Assembly (NCBI GenBank): GCA_044507065.1
Contig: JBIQJY010000001.1
Span: 1-64,000, forward strand
DNA length: 64,000 nucleotides
Origin: SCN-69-37 sp044507065
GTDB lineage: Bacteria > Acidobacteriota > Vicinamibacteria > Vicinamibacterales > SCN-69-37
Direction of reading: 5' to 3'
Shown here piece after piece: positions 16,157 to 23,730 of the stretch (position 1 is its first letter; each line of letters starts with the position of its first letter). The position numbers and the translations under genes are program-made. Below the pieces are notes generated by a model. It was not told the DNA's origin, ran no database searches, and saw only the letters and a program-made list of their open reading frames with translations.

Positions 16157-17241
16157 CACCGCTGTCGATCCCGTTCCTTGTAGAGTTCGCGCAGCGCGCG
16201 GCTCGTCACTTTCGCGGTGCGCTTCGATTCGGTCAGCGCGCGTTGCTCGCGCTTCTTCAGCACGTCCTCCTGCTCGGCCTGCAGCTTCAGGTAGCTCTCG
16301 TATCGTGCGGCGTCGAGTGCGCCGGCATCCACGGCCGATTTCACGGCACAGCCGGGCTCCCGATCGTGGCGGCAGTCGCGAAAGCGGCACTGATCCGCCA
16401 ACCCGGCGACGTCGCCAAACGTGTCGGCGACCGCGTCACCTTCCCAGAGCTGCAGCTCGCGCATACCGGGCGTGTCGATGACGAGCCCGCCTTCTTCACG
16501 GACGACGAGCTGCCGATGCACGCTCGTGTGGCGGCCGCGCTGATCCCAGTCGCGCACTTCGCCCGTCGCGAGCTCCGCGCGTCCCACGAGCTGATTGACG
16601 ATGGACGACTTCCCCACACCGGACGGCCCGATGAGCGCCACTGTGCGGCCTCGCGCAAGCAGCGCCGAAACATCGCCCAGGCCGACACCTGTCTGTGTGC
16701 TGGTGACGAGGACCGGGGTATCGCCAATTGCCGCGCGGGCCTCGGCCACGGCCGCGGCGGTGTCGGCGGCGAGGTCAGCCTTGTTGAGGACGACGACGGG
16801 GCGCGCGCCGCTGTGGCGGGCGACCACGAGATACCGCTCGAGGGCGCGGGCCTTCACGTGCGTATCGAGCCCGAAGACGATGAAGACGATGTCGATGTTG
16901 GCGGCGACGATCTGCTCGACCGTATCGCGCCCGGCGGCCTTGCGGGAAAACCGCGTCGTGCGCGGCAGTACCTCGCGGATCTGGCAGCGGGCGCCGGTGC
17001 CATCAATCCGCAGCGCCACCCAGTCGCCGACGACCGGCAGCGCCTGACGACCGTCGGCCTTGTGCTTCACGGCCCCCGCGGTCTCGGCCAGGACCTCGCC
17101 TTCCGCAGTCATGACGCGGAAGACGTGATTGTGCTCGAGCACCACGCGACCGGGTACGAGCCCGGCCGCGGCCAGCGGCGCAAACGCCGCTTCCCGGTCG
17201 TCGGACCAGCCCAGATCGGCGAGAGTAGCCGGAAGTGTCAC
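16156..17241 (-). CDS. rsgA: Ribosome small-subunit-dependent GTPase A
   Basis: 361 residues, a circularly permuted GTPase that checks late 30S maturation. An N-terminal OB-fold precedes the G motifs in permuted order: NKADL (G4), GPSGVGKSSIVNQL (G1) and DTPGMREL (G3). The C-terminal zinc-knuckle region is CRFRDCRHDREPGC. The GTG at 17241 is supported by a TAACAT -10 box six bases upstream with no room for a Shine-Dalgarno, so a leaderless message is likely. The downstream lipoprotein gene overlaps by one base. Confidence 0.95.
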   Translation of the reverse strand: MTLPATLADLGWSDDREAAFAPLAAAGLVPGRVVLEHNHVFRVMTAEGEVLAETAGAVKHKADGRQALPVVGDWVALRIDGTGARCQIREVLPRTTRFSRKAAGRDTVEQIVAANIDIVFIVFGLDTHVKARALERYLVVARHSGARPVVVLNKADLAADTAAAVAEARAAIGDTPVLVTSTQTGVGLGDVSALLARGRTVALIGPSGVGKSSIVNQLVGRAELATGEVRDWDQRGRHTSVHRQLVVREEGGLVIDTPGMRELQLWEGDAVADTFGDVAGLADQCRFRDCRHDREPGCAVKSAVDAGALDAARYESYLKLQAEQEDVLKKREQRALTESKRTAKVTSRALRELYKERDRQR

Positions 17242-17247
17242 ACAAGC

Positions 17248-17253
17248 ATGTTA
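17248..17253 (-). promoter_or_regulatory. Candidate -10 box of rsgA (leaderless)
   Basis: TAACAT on the minus strand ends six bases before the GTG start at 17241. With a normal start site about seven bases after the -10 box, transcription would begin at or within the start codon. No -35 match is obvious. Confidence 0.45.
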
Positions 17254-17287
17254 CGTCGCCCATCGGCCGCGAGCACGCAGGCACGGG

Positions 17288-17341
17288 CGCGTGAGGCACT
17301 CACGGCACCTCACGCACCTACGTACCCGACGTACCCGATCT
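17288..17341 (-). repeat. Degenerate 9-bp tandem repeat downstream of the lectin-like gene
   Basis: Read on the minus strand, units such as ATCGGGTAC, GTCGGGTAC, GTAGGTGCG, TGAGGTGCC and GTGAGTGCC follow directly after the TAG stop of the lectin-like gene. The unit consensus (roughly GTCGGGTAC) matches the array at 19441-19530. Register weakens toward the rsgA start. Confidence 0.6.
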
Positions 17342-18029
17342 ACTCCGCTGCGAAGCAGTAGAAGAGACCCGCTCCGCCCGTGGCGACAAGCTGCTGCTGG
17401 CTGCAGCCCTGCGTCGGATGCACCGAGTTCCACGAGACGTTGGCGCCGCCGAGCCGGTCGTGGTGGCCCACGAGCGTCCGGCCCTCGCTGTTGCTCGTCC
17501 AGTTGTTGCAGGTCGCATCAGCCGCCGTCGCCCCTTCCGGCAGACGGCCGTGCGAGTTGGACCCGGTCAGGATGTCGTGGATGTTGGGGCTGTCGCCCAC
17601 GCCGTTGACCTGCTCGCCCTTCTCGTTCAGTGCCGTGGGCTTGCGGATGTTGTTGCGATCGCGTTCGACGTCGCCGTGCAGGTCCGCCACGTTCTGCGCG
17701 ATGATCTGGCTCTTCGCGTTGTACCAGGGGCCGGCGCCGATGCGATCGCGCGCGTTGACGGCCGGCTGGCCGTCGGCAGCCGCCGCGCTCAGGTACGCCC
17801 GCCACGTCCGCCCGCCCGCACCTGCGGCAGCGGCCAGCGCCTGGCAGTGCTTGTCGGCGCCCGCAAGGCCGCCGAGATTCGCGCCGTCACCCAGCCCGAC
17901 GCTCGTCACGAAAAATCCCATCGGCTGGGGCGGTCCCTGCTGACCACGGCCCTGTCCGAACACCGCACTGGTCGTCAGCCCTCCGGCCAGTACTCCCGCT
18001 ACGGCAAGTGCGCCAAGTGTTTTCGTCAC
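17340..18029 (-). CDS. Secreted lectin/endostatin-like protein
   Basis: 229 residues. A signal peptide (about 1-26, GALAVAGVLAGGLTTSAVFGQ) is followed by a short Gln/Gly/Pro-rich linker and a domain with GADKHCQALAAAAGAGGRTW, GPWYNAKSQIIAQNVADLHG, NIHDILTGSNSHGRL, a conserved CNNWTS block and a C-terminal FYCFA. Four cysteines could form two disulfides, the layout of endostatin/C-type-lectin-fold secreted proteins common in Acidobacteriota and Leptospira. A ligand cannot be inferred. The start is GTG at 18029 with AGAGGAC upstream. Confidence 0.7.
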   Translation of the reverse strand: MTKTLGALAVAGVLAGGLTTSAVFGQGRGQQGPPQPMGFFVTSVGLGDGANLGGLAGADKHCQALAAAAGAGGRTWRAYLSAAAADGQPAVNARDRIGAGPWYNAKSQIIAQNVADLHGDVERDRNNIRKPTALNEKGEQVNGVGDSPNIHDILTGSNSHGRLPEGATAADATCNNWTSNSEGRTLVGHHDRLGGANVSWNSVHPTQGCSQQQLVATGGAGLFYCFAAE

Positions 18030-18216
18030 GTTGATGTCCTCTGCTTGAAGTGTGTGGTTGGCGAGGCCCGGCTCGAACCCGCTCGACGGACCCTCGCAAT
18101 CGACCGTGCCTCAATATAGTCCGACTCGTTGCGCCGGCGACCGAAGAACCCGACGAAAACCGGTTCGCCGTCGACGATGACGCAGATAATGGCCGCTGCG
18201 TCCGCGCGAACATGAA

Positions 18217-19461
18217 GTGACGATGAAGAACACACAGCGACCGCCACGCTGGCGCGATGTCGGCCCCGGACTTGTCGTGGCAGCCACGGGCGTTGGCGCC
18301 GGCGACATGGTCGCCACGCTGCTGGCCGGTGGACAGTTCGGCTACACGCTGTTGTGGGCCGCAATCGCAGGGTGCCTCCTCAAGCTCGCGCTTGCCGAAG
18401 CCGTCGGGCGCTGGCACCTGGCGACCGGGCGCACGCTGTTCGATGGCTGGAGTTCGCTCGGCCGCTGGACGCACATCTACTTCGGTCCCTACATCGTCGT
18501 CTGGGGATTCGTGTACGGCGCGGCGGCCATGTCATCAACCGCCCTGCCGCTGAACGCACTCTTTCCCGGCGTTCCGGTCCACCTGTGGGCCGTCCTGACG
18601 GGACTCGTCGCGCTCGGCTTCGTGTGGTTCAACCAGTACGCCGCGCTCGAGAAGGTGATGACCGTCCTCGTTGGCGTCATGTTCGTCACCGTCGTCAGCC
18701 TGGCCGTGATGCTGGCGCGCCACGTGCCGGACGCCGTCACGGGCCTTGAGCCGGTGCTGCCGCCCGGCTCGGTGCTCTACACGCTGGGTCTCATCGGTGG
18801 CGTGGGTGGCACGATCACGATGGCGGCCTACGGCTACTGGGCCAATGCCAAAGGCTGGCGCGACGCCACATGGATGCGCGTCATGCGCCGCGACAACCGC
18901 GTCGCGTACGCAGTCACCGGCATCTTCGTCGTCTCGATGCTCATCGTCGGCGCGGAACTGCTCTACGGCACCGGCATCGTGCTGGCCAGCGGCGACCGCG
19001 GCCTGCTGGACCTCGCGGACGTGCTCACCACGCGATTTGGCCCGCTGGTGTCCACGCTGTTTCTGGTCGGGTTCTTCGCCGCCGCATTTTCGTCGGTGCT
19101 GGGCGTGTGGCACGGCGTGAGCCTGTTGTTTGCCGACTTCGTCGCCCACACGAGGCGCGACGGAGTGGTCCCCGTGGGCGTGCGCGAGCGCAGTCCGGCG
19201 TTCCGGGCCTACCTGCTGTGGCTCACCTTTCCGCCCATGCTGCTCTTCGCCTTCGGGCGGCCGTTTCAGCTCGTGCTGATTTACGGCGCGCTGGGCGCGT
19301 TCTTCATGCCCTTCCTGGCCATCACGCTGTTGTGGCTGCTCAACTCCACCCGCACGCCGCGCGAGTGGCGCAACGGCTGGGCGAGCAACGTCGCGCTCGG
19401 CATTGCGGCCGCGCTCTTCGCGGTCATCAGCGGGTATGAAATGTGGGGAATGTGGGGGTGA
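18217..19461 (+). CDS. Nramp-family transporter with non-canonical metal-binding motifs
   Basis: 414-residue membrane protein with about 11 TM helices and the Nramp/LeuT-like layout (GPGLVVAATGVGAGDM in TM1, later VGFFAAAFSSVLG). The TM1 motif DPGN, which binds manganese or iron in classical Nramps, reads VGAGD here. TM6 has TMAAYGYWANAKGW where MPH is expected. It therefore belongs to a divergent branch whose ion is uncertain. GTG at 18217 and ATG at 18223 are both possible starts. Its last codons (MWGMWG) are encoded by a 9-bp tandem repeat that continues past the stop. Confidence 0.78.
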   Translation: MTMKNTQRPPRWRDVGPGLVVAATGVGAGDMVATLLAGGQFGYTLLWAAIAGCLLKLALAEAVGRWHLATGRTLFDGWSSLGRWTHIYFGPYIVVWGFVYGAAAMSSTALPLNALFPGVPVHLWAVLTGLVALGFVWFNQYAALEKVMTVLVGVMFVTVVSLAVMLARHVPDAVTGLEPVLPPGSVLYTLGLIGGVGGTITMAAYGYWANAKGWRDATWMRVMRRDNRVAYAVTGIFVVSMLIVGAELLYGTGIVLASGDRGLLDLADVLTTRFGPLVSTLFLVGFFAAAFSSVLGVWHGVSLLFADFVAHTRRDGVVPVGVRERSPAFRAYLLWLTFPPMLLFAFGRPFQLVLIYGALGAFFMPFLAITLLWLLNSTRTPREWRNGWASNVALGIAAALFAVISGYEMWGMWG

Positions 19462-19530
19462 ACGGGAGCGTAGGGCGTGTCGGGTGCGTCAGGGACGTCA
19501 GGTACGGCGGGTACCGTCAGTACAGCGTCG
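19441..19530 (+). repeat. Ten 9-bp units spanning two convergent stop codons
   Basis: In register from 19441: ATGTGGGGA, ATGTGGGGG, TGAACGGGA, GCGTAGGGC, GTGTCGGGT, GCGTCAGGG, ACGTCAGGT, ACGGCGGGT, ACCGTCAGT, ACAGCGTCG. The first two units encode the last residues of the Nramp-like protein, and the array also contains the deoC stop at 19517. The unit matches the array near 17288 in opposite orientation. Confidence 0.75.
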
Positions 19531-20419
19531 ACGGCGTGGACGACGCAGGTGCCGGCGCCGCGGTGCCTGTGCGGTGTTCGCGCACGATCTTCACTCCGGC
19601 GCTGGCCCCGACGCGGGTGGCACCGGCGGCCACCATGGCCTGCAGGCCGGCGAGGTCGCGCACGCCGCCGGCGGCCTTGACGCCCATGTCGGGCCCCACG
19701 ACGCGACGCATCAGCGCCACGTCGGCGACCGTGGCGCCGCCCGGGCCGAAACCGGTCGATGTCTTGACGTAGTCGGCACCCGCCGCCTTGGCCAGGGTGC
19801 ACGCCGTCACCTTCTCGTCGTCGGTCAGCAGTGCGGCCTCGATGATCACCTTGCTCGTCGCGCCCTCGGCCCGGCAGAGTTCGGCCACGGCCTCGATGTC
19901 GCGTTCGACGAGCCGGACGTCGCCGGACTTCAGCGCGCCGACATTGATCACCATGTCGATCTCGCGTGCCCCGTCGAAGATCGCGCGCCGCGTTTCGTAC
20001 GCCTTGACGTCGGGCGTCGTCGCTCCCAGGGGAAACCCGACGACCGAACAGACCGCGACCGGCGATCCGCGCAATTGCGACGCGCACACCGCCACCCACA
20101 CGGGGTTCACGCAGACGGTGGCAAAGTGGAACTCACGGGCTTCGGCGCACAACCTGTCCACCTCCGCGCGCGTCGCGTCCGGCTTCAGCAGGGTGTGATC
20201 GATCAGGCCGGCAACCGTTCCCGGCGCGCCGCCGGAGGCGTCCAGGCCGAACCGCGTGGCGCCCGCCTCGACCATCGGCTGCATGCGCGTCGGACAGCAA
20301 TCCTCGAACACCGCATGACAGCCGCAGCGCGTGCGCCTCGCACGCGACTGCGTCTGGGCAATGACCTCCTGCGCCATCATCGCCACGAGCTTCGCCAGGT
20401 CGACCGTGTGGTGTTCCAC
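19517..20419 (-). CDS. deoC: Deoxyribose-phosphate aldolase with N-terminal extension
   Basis: 300 residues, about 70 longer than a typical DeoC. The aldolase core (about 70-290) has LIDHTLLKPDAT, CSVVGFPLGATT and VKTSTGFGPGG, whose lysine (about 219) is the Schiff-base residue; it cleaves 2-deoxyribose 5-phosphate. Residues 6-21 (VDLAKLVAMMAQEVIAQ) form a predicted amphipathic helix, followed by an Arg-rich linker and four cysteines (32, 34, 41, 42). Such a helix-plus-linker resembles microcompartment encapsulation peptides. The GTG at 20419 has GAGGAGGC upstream and overlaps the rpiB stop (TAGTG), so the two genes are coupled. No shell genes are in the window. Confidence 0.88.
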   Translation of the reverse strand: MEHHTVDLAKLVAMMAQEVIAQTQSRARRTRCGCHAVFEDCCPTRMQPMVEAGATRFGLDASGGAPGTVAGLIDHTLLKPDATRAEVDRLCAEAREFHFATVCVNPVWVAVCASQLRGSPVAVCSVVGFPLGATTPDVKAYETRRAIFDGAREIDMVINVGALKSGDVRLVERDIEAVAELCRAEGATSKVIIEAALLTDDEKVTACTLAKAAGADYVKTSTGFGPGGATVADVALMRRVVGPDMGVKAAGGVRDLAGLQAMVAAGATRVGASAGVKIVREHRTGTAAPAPASSTPSTLY

Positions 20420-21060
20420 TACCCGGCCTCCTCGACGCGACGCAGCTTCAACAGCCGGCGCAGGTAACGCGCCTCGGTCGTCCTCGTCGATCGCCAGGTG
20501 TCGACAATCTCGATCGCGTCGGCCGTCGTGACGAGCGTCGCCCCGAGGGCAAGGACGTTGGCGCCGTTGTGCTCGCGCGCGTAACGCGCCAGCGTCGGCG
20601 TCGTGCACATGGCCGCGCGGATGCCGTGCACCTTGTTCGCGGCCATCGTCGACCCCAGCCCTGCACCGTCGATGACAATACCGGCGTCAGCCTCTCGGCG
20701 GACAACGGCGCGCGCCACCGTCTGCGCGATATCCGGATAGTCGACCGCGTCTGTCGTGTGCGTGCCGATGTCGTCGACGGCCACACCCGCCCCACGCAGG
20801 TGCGCAACAAGGGCAGCCTTGAGGGCCAGGCTCGTGTGGTCCCCGCCAATGGCCACGCGCGTAACGGGATGGACCGGCGCCAGGTCCGCCGGCAACGTGG
20901 GGTCCGACGTCCCCGCGCGCACGACGGTCACCCGCCGCGCCGCCAGCGTATCGGCGGCCAGCGGCGTGACGTGACCGCCCGCCTCGAGTTCCACGGTGGC
21001 GCCGACGGGAATCTGTCGCGCCTCGGCCTCGGCAATCAGTCGGAATCGGATCGCGGACAC
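20419..21060 (-). CDS. rpiB: RpiB-like sugar-phosphate isomerase with N-terminal extension
   Basis: 213 residues: an RpiB/LacAB fold (about 66-205) preceded by a 60-residue domain containing IPVGATVELEAGGHVTPLA, a VTPLA-type motif also seen in some microcompartment-associated proteins. The core has VAIGGDHTSLALK, DYPDIA and REHNGANVLALG. The usual catalytic CGTG loop reads DGAGLGS (Asp about 131 in the cysteine position), so the catalytic chemistry or substrate may differ from ribose 5-phosphate isomerase. GTG start at 21060 with GGAGGGGAG upstream, one base after hpt. The pairing with deoC suggests a shared pentose-phosphate route. Confidence 0.8.
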   Translation of the reverse strand: MSAIRFRLIAEAEARQIPVGATVELEAGGHVTPLAADTLAARRVTVVRAGTSDPTLPADLAPVHPVTRVAIGGDHTSLALKAALVAHLRGAGVAVDDIGTHTTDAVDYPDIAQTVARAVVRREADAGIVIDGAGLGSTMAANKVHGIRAAMCTTPTLARYAREHNGANVLALGATLVTTADAIEIVDTWRSTRTTEARYLRRLLKLRRVEEAG

Positions 21061-21061
21061 G

Positions 21062-21583
21062 TCACTCCCCTCCGTCCATCACGCCAATGTACGGCAGGTT
21101 GCGATAGGCCTCGTCGAAATCGAGGCCGTAGCCGACGACGAAGCGATCGGGAATCTCGAAGCCGATGTAGTCGACCGCGACATCGATCTGCCGACGCGAC
21201 GGCTTGCTCAACAGGCAGACCGTCCGCAGGCTGGCCGGCTCGCGCGCGGCGAGGATGTCGAGCAGATAGTGCAGCGTCAGACCCGTATCGAGGATGTCTT
21301 CGACCACGACGACGTAGCGGCCCGACAGCGGATGGTCGAGGTCCTTCGTCAGCTTGACCTGGCCGGACGACGACGTCCCGCTGCCGTAACTGGCCACGCC
21401 AAGGAAATCGCACGTGACCGGCCCCTGGAACACACGGAGCAGGTCGGCCAGGAACACGAACGCCCCCTTGAGGACCGCGACGAAGTGCACCGTGGTACCG
21501 GGCCCGGCCTCGGCGCGAATATCAGCCGCGAGCGCCGCGACGCGATCCCGGATGGCGTGGGCATCGATGAGGACCGGAATCAC
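21062..21583 (-). CDS. hpt: Hypoxanthine phosphoribosyltransferase
   Basis: 173 residues, standard length. It salvages hypoxanthine and guanine using PRPP. The PRPP loop is VVVEDILDTGLTLHYL, and AVLKGAFVFLADLLR and VGYGLDFDEAYRNLPYIG are family blocks. The GTG at 21583 lies six bases after a TAGAAT -10 box, so translation is probably leaderless. It heads the hpt-rpiB-deoC transcript and shares a 37-base divergent region with upp, which fits joint control of purine and pyrimidine salvage. Confidence 0.95.
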   Translation of the reverse strand: MIPVLIDAHAIRDRVAALAADIRAEAGPGTTVHFVAVLKGAFVFLADLLRVFQGPVTCDFLGVASYGSGTSSSGQVKLTKDLDHPLSGRYVVVVEDILDTGLTLHYLLDILAAREPASLRTVCLLSKPSRRQIDVAVDYIGFEIPDRFVVGYGLDFDEAYRNLPYIGVMDGGE

Positions 21584-21620
21584 AGACGGATTCTAATCGC
21601 ATCTTGTGTATAGTTCCTAC
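21584..21620. promoter_or_regulatory. 37-bp divergent leaderless promoter pair (hpt / upp)
   Basis: On the minus strand TAGAAT (21595-21590) ends six bases before the hpt GTG. On the plus strand TATAGT (21609-21614) ends six bases before the upp GTG. The two arrangements are mirror images, and each leaves no space for a ribosome-binding site. The -35 region of each promoter must overlap the other gene's -10 box or start. Confidence 0.6.
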
Positions 21621-22241
21621 GTGCCGGTGCACCTGGTCACACATCCGATCGGTCAACACGCACTGCTCCTGCTCCGCAGCACCGCGACGTATCCCAGCCG
21701 CTTCCGGCGCCTGGCCGAGCGGCTCAGCCTCATCATCGCCATCGAAGCCACACGCGACCTCCCCACCGAGCCGCGTACCGTCAACACGCCGCTCGAGCCG
21801 GCCACCGGCGATGCGCTGCGCGACGACGTCGTGATTGTGCCGGTGCTGAGGGCCGGCCTCGTGATGGCCGAAGCGGTCCTCGACCTGCTGCCCGACGCGC
21901 GCATGGGCCACGTGGGCCTGCAGCGCAACGAGCAGACCGCCATCGCCTCGCGCTACTACCTGAAGCTGCCGCCGATTGGCCCGACAACCACGGTGCTGGT
22001 CGTCGATCCCATGCTGGCGACGGGCGGAAGCGCGTGCACGGCCCTCGATCTCGTGCACGGGGCGGGGGCCCAGCGCGTGCGGCTCCTGTCGATCGTGGCG
22101 GCGCCCGAGGGCGTCCAGGCCGTCGAGGCGGCCTACCCGGACGTGCCGATCTACACGGCGGCCGTCGATCGCCAGTTGAACGAGCAGAAGTACATCCTTC
22201 CCGGCCTCGGGGATTTCGGGGACCGCCTGTATGGCACGTAG
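21621..22241 (+). CDS. upp: Uracil phosphoribosyltransferase
   Basis: 206 residues. It converts uracil and PRPP to UMP. Family blocks include VPVLRAGLVMAEAVLDLLP, VGLQRNEQTA and VLVVDPMLATGGSACTAL (the PRPP loop), with a C-terminal PGLGDFGDRLYGT. The start is placed at GTG 21621 (VPVHLVTHPIGQ aligns with the usual N terminus); an in-frame GTG at 21606 would overlap the -10 box. It is followed at 33 bases by the citrate-synthase-like gene. Confidence 0.95.
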   Translation: MPVHLVTHPIGQHALLLLRSTATYPSRFRRLAERLSLIIAIEATRDLPTEPRTVNTPLEPATGDALRDDVVIVPVLRAGLVMAEAVLDLLPDARMGHVGLQRNEQTAIASRYYLKLPPIGPTTTVLVVDPMLATGGSACTALDLVHGAGAQRVRLLSIVAAPEGVQAVEAAYPDVPIYTAAVDRQLNEQKYILPGLGDFGDRLYGT

Positions 22242-22274
22242 CCGTCCCGCCAGCGGCCCCGACGGACCACGCGG

Positions 22275-23093
22275 ATGAGCGACAGCGCCCGGCGGGATCC
22301 CGCGTCGACCTGGTCAACGGCGCTGACGTCGATCGAGCCGGATCGCATCCTCGTGCGAGGCTACCCGATCGACGAACTGATGGGCCGCGTCTCGTTCGGC
22401 GACGCGGCGTTCCTGCTGCTGACGGGCGAACTGCCGACGCCCACGATCACGCGGCTCATCGACGCCATCCTCGTCGGCTTCATCGATCATGGGGTGACCC
22501 CGCCGCCGACGCTGGCTGCCCGCCAGGCGGTCACGGCCGGTGCGCCGGTCACCAATGCCGTGGCGGCGGGCATCCTGTCATTCGGGCGGCGCCACGGCTC
22601 GGACGTCGGGCTGTGCCTGAAGATGCTCGGCGACGGCCTCGACATGGCCGGGTCGAGCATGCTGTTCGCGTCAGCCGCAGCCGACCTGGCCGAACACCTC
22701 GTGCAGCGCGACCGCATTCCGCCGCCGGGGTTCGGCCACCGGGTGCACGCCGTCGACCCGCGCGTGACGCGCCTGCTGCAACTGGCGCACGAACTCGAGA
22801 CGACCCACGTCCACACCGAATATCTGCGCGCGCTCGAACTCGCGCTCGCGCGGCATCCGGCCCTCGAAGACGAGGTGCTGCCGATCAATATCGATGGCGC
22901 GATCGCGGCCGTCTGCGGTGACCTGGGCCTGCCGGCCGACATCGCCGAGGGCCTGGCCGTCATTTCGCGCGTCCCGGGCCTGCTCGCGCACGCACTCGAG
23001 GAACAGGCGCACCATGCCCCGATGCGGCACATCGACGCCACCGCGCATCAGTACAACGGGCCGAGCCTGCGGCATCTCAGGGACAGACGCTAG
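22275..23093 (+). CDS. Citryl-CoA lyase/citrate synthase-like protein
   Basis: 272 residues, much shorter than citrate synthase (about 380-430). It resembles the C-terminal catalytic region used by citryl-CoA lyases: ILVRGYPIDELMG near the start, PPGFGHRVHAVDPR (the second catalytic His region) and INIDGAIAAVCGDLGLP (the Asp region). The first His motif GPLHGG of true citrate synthases is not recognisable, so citryl-CoA cleavage or a related acyl-CoA reaction is more likely than citrate synthesis. No ATP-citrate lyase-type partner is nearby. The ATG at 22275 has only a weak upstream purine run. Confidence 0.72.
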   Translation: MSDSARRDPASTWSTALTSIEPDRILVRGYPIDELMGRVSFGDAAFLLLTGELPTPTITRLIDAILVGFIDHGVTPPPTLAARQAVTAGAPVTNAVAAGILSFGRRHGSDVGLCLKMLGDGLDMAGSSMLFASAAADLAEHLVQRDRIPPPGFGHRVHAVDPRVTRLLQLAHELETTHVHTEYLRALELALARHPALEDEVLPINIDGAIAAVCGDLGLPADIAEGLAVISRVPGLLAHALEEQAHHAPMRHIDATAHQYNGPSLRHLRDRR

Positions 23094-23138
23094 ATCGCCC
23101 GTCGCGTGACGCCAGCGCTGAGGGGAAATGTGAAGGGA

Positions 23139-23214
23139 TGGTGGGCGCTAGTGGACTCGAACCACTGACCCCCGCCGTGTGAAGGCGATGCTCTACCAAC
23201 TGAGCCAAGCGCCC
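23139..23214 (-). tRNA. tRNA-Val(CAC)
   Basis: A complete 76-base cloverleaf including encoded CCA (23141-23139). The acceptor stem GGGCGCT pairs with AGCGCCC, the D-stem is GCTC/GAGC, the anticodon loop TTCACAC gives anticodon CAC, and the T-arm contains TTCGAGT between AGTGG and CCACT. All stems pair, with one T-G wobble in the anticodon stem. Confidence 0.95.
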
Positions 23215-23235
23215 ATCCGTTCGGTGCCGGAGTAG

Positions 23236-23263
23236 CTTATCGCAAAGGAATGGCGGGTGCCAA
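23236..23263 (-). promoter_or_regulatory. Candidate promoter of tRNA-Val
   Basis: On the minus strand TTGGCA (23263-23258) and GATAAG (23241-23236) are separated by 16 bases and end 21 bases before the tRNA 5' end. This fits a short 5' leader removed by RNase P. Confidence 0.45.
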
Positions 23264-23307
23264 ACAAGGACGCGATGCGGGCTGGGGGCGCCCCGCGTCG
23301 GGTCGCT

Positions 23308-23730
23308 TCAACCGACGAAGAGCGCGTCCTCGTCGTCGTGTGAGTGCCGCCGACGGCGGCCCTTCCAGTCGCGCAGAACGGACACGGCCGCCTGGACGGC
23401 CTTCACGGCCGCCACGCCCTGGCCGACCGGACCGGACATCGCATGCTGCACGATGCCGAGCGTATTGTCGAGGCGCGTGGCCGTCGTGGCCATCAGTCCG
23501 TCGACCCGTTCCATCTGCAGCGTGACGAGCGACGAGGTCCGCTGGGCCTCGTCGGCGATGCGGTTCGCCTTCTCGATGAGCGGACGGACCTCCCGCTGCA
23601 GGTCGGCCACGGCGCCGAGCGCCTTCTTCGCGACGATGATGGCCGCGATGATGAGGCCCACCTGGACGAGGGCCATCACGGCCAGCGAGATCGCCATGAT
23701 CACGAGCGACGTCGTCATCCCGTCATTCAT
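23308..23730 (-). CDS. DUF948-like membrane-anchored coiled-coil protein
   Basis: 140 residues: one N-terminal TM helix (about 8-35), then a helical region with Leu/Val-rich heptads (LQREVRPLIEKANRIADEA), and a highly basic then acidic tail (GRRRRHSHDDEDALF). This is the layout of DUF948 proteins, often found beside YtxH proteins. It overlaps the ytxH-like gene by four bases (ATGA). Probably a structural or envelope-associated protein; no enzymatic motif. Confidence 0.72.
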   Translation of the reverse strand: MNDGMTTSLVIMAISLAVMALVQVGLIIAAIIVAKKALGAVADLQREVRPLIEKANRIADEAQRTSSLVTLQMERVDGLMATTATRLDNTLGIVQHAMSGPVGQGVAAVKAVQAAVSVLRDWKGRRRRHSHDDEDALFVG

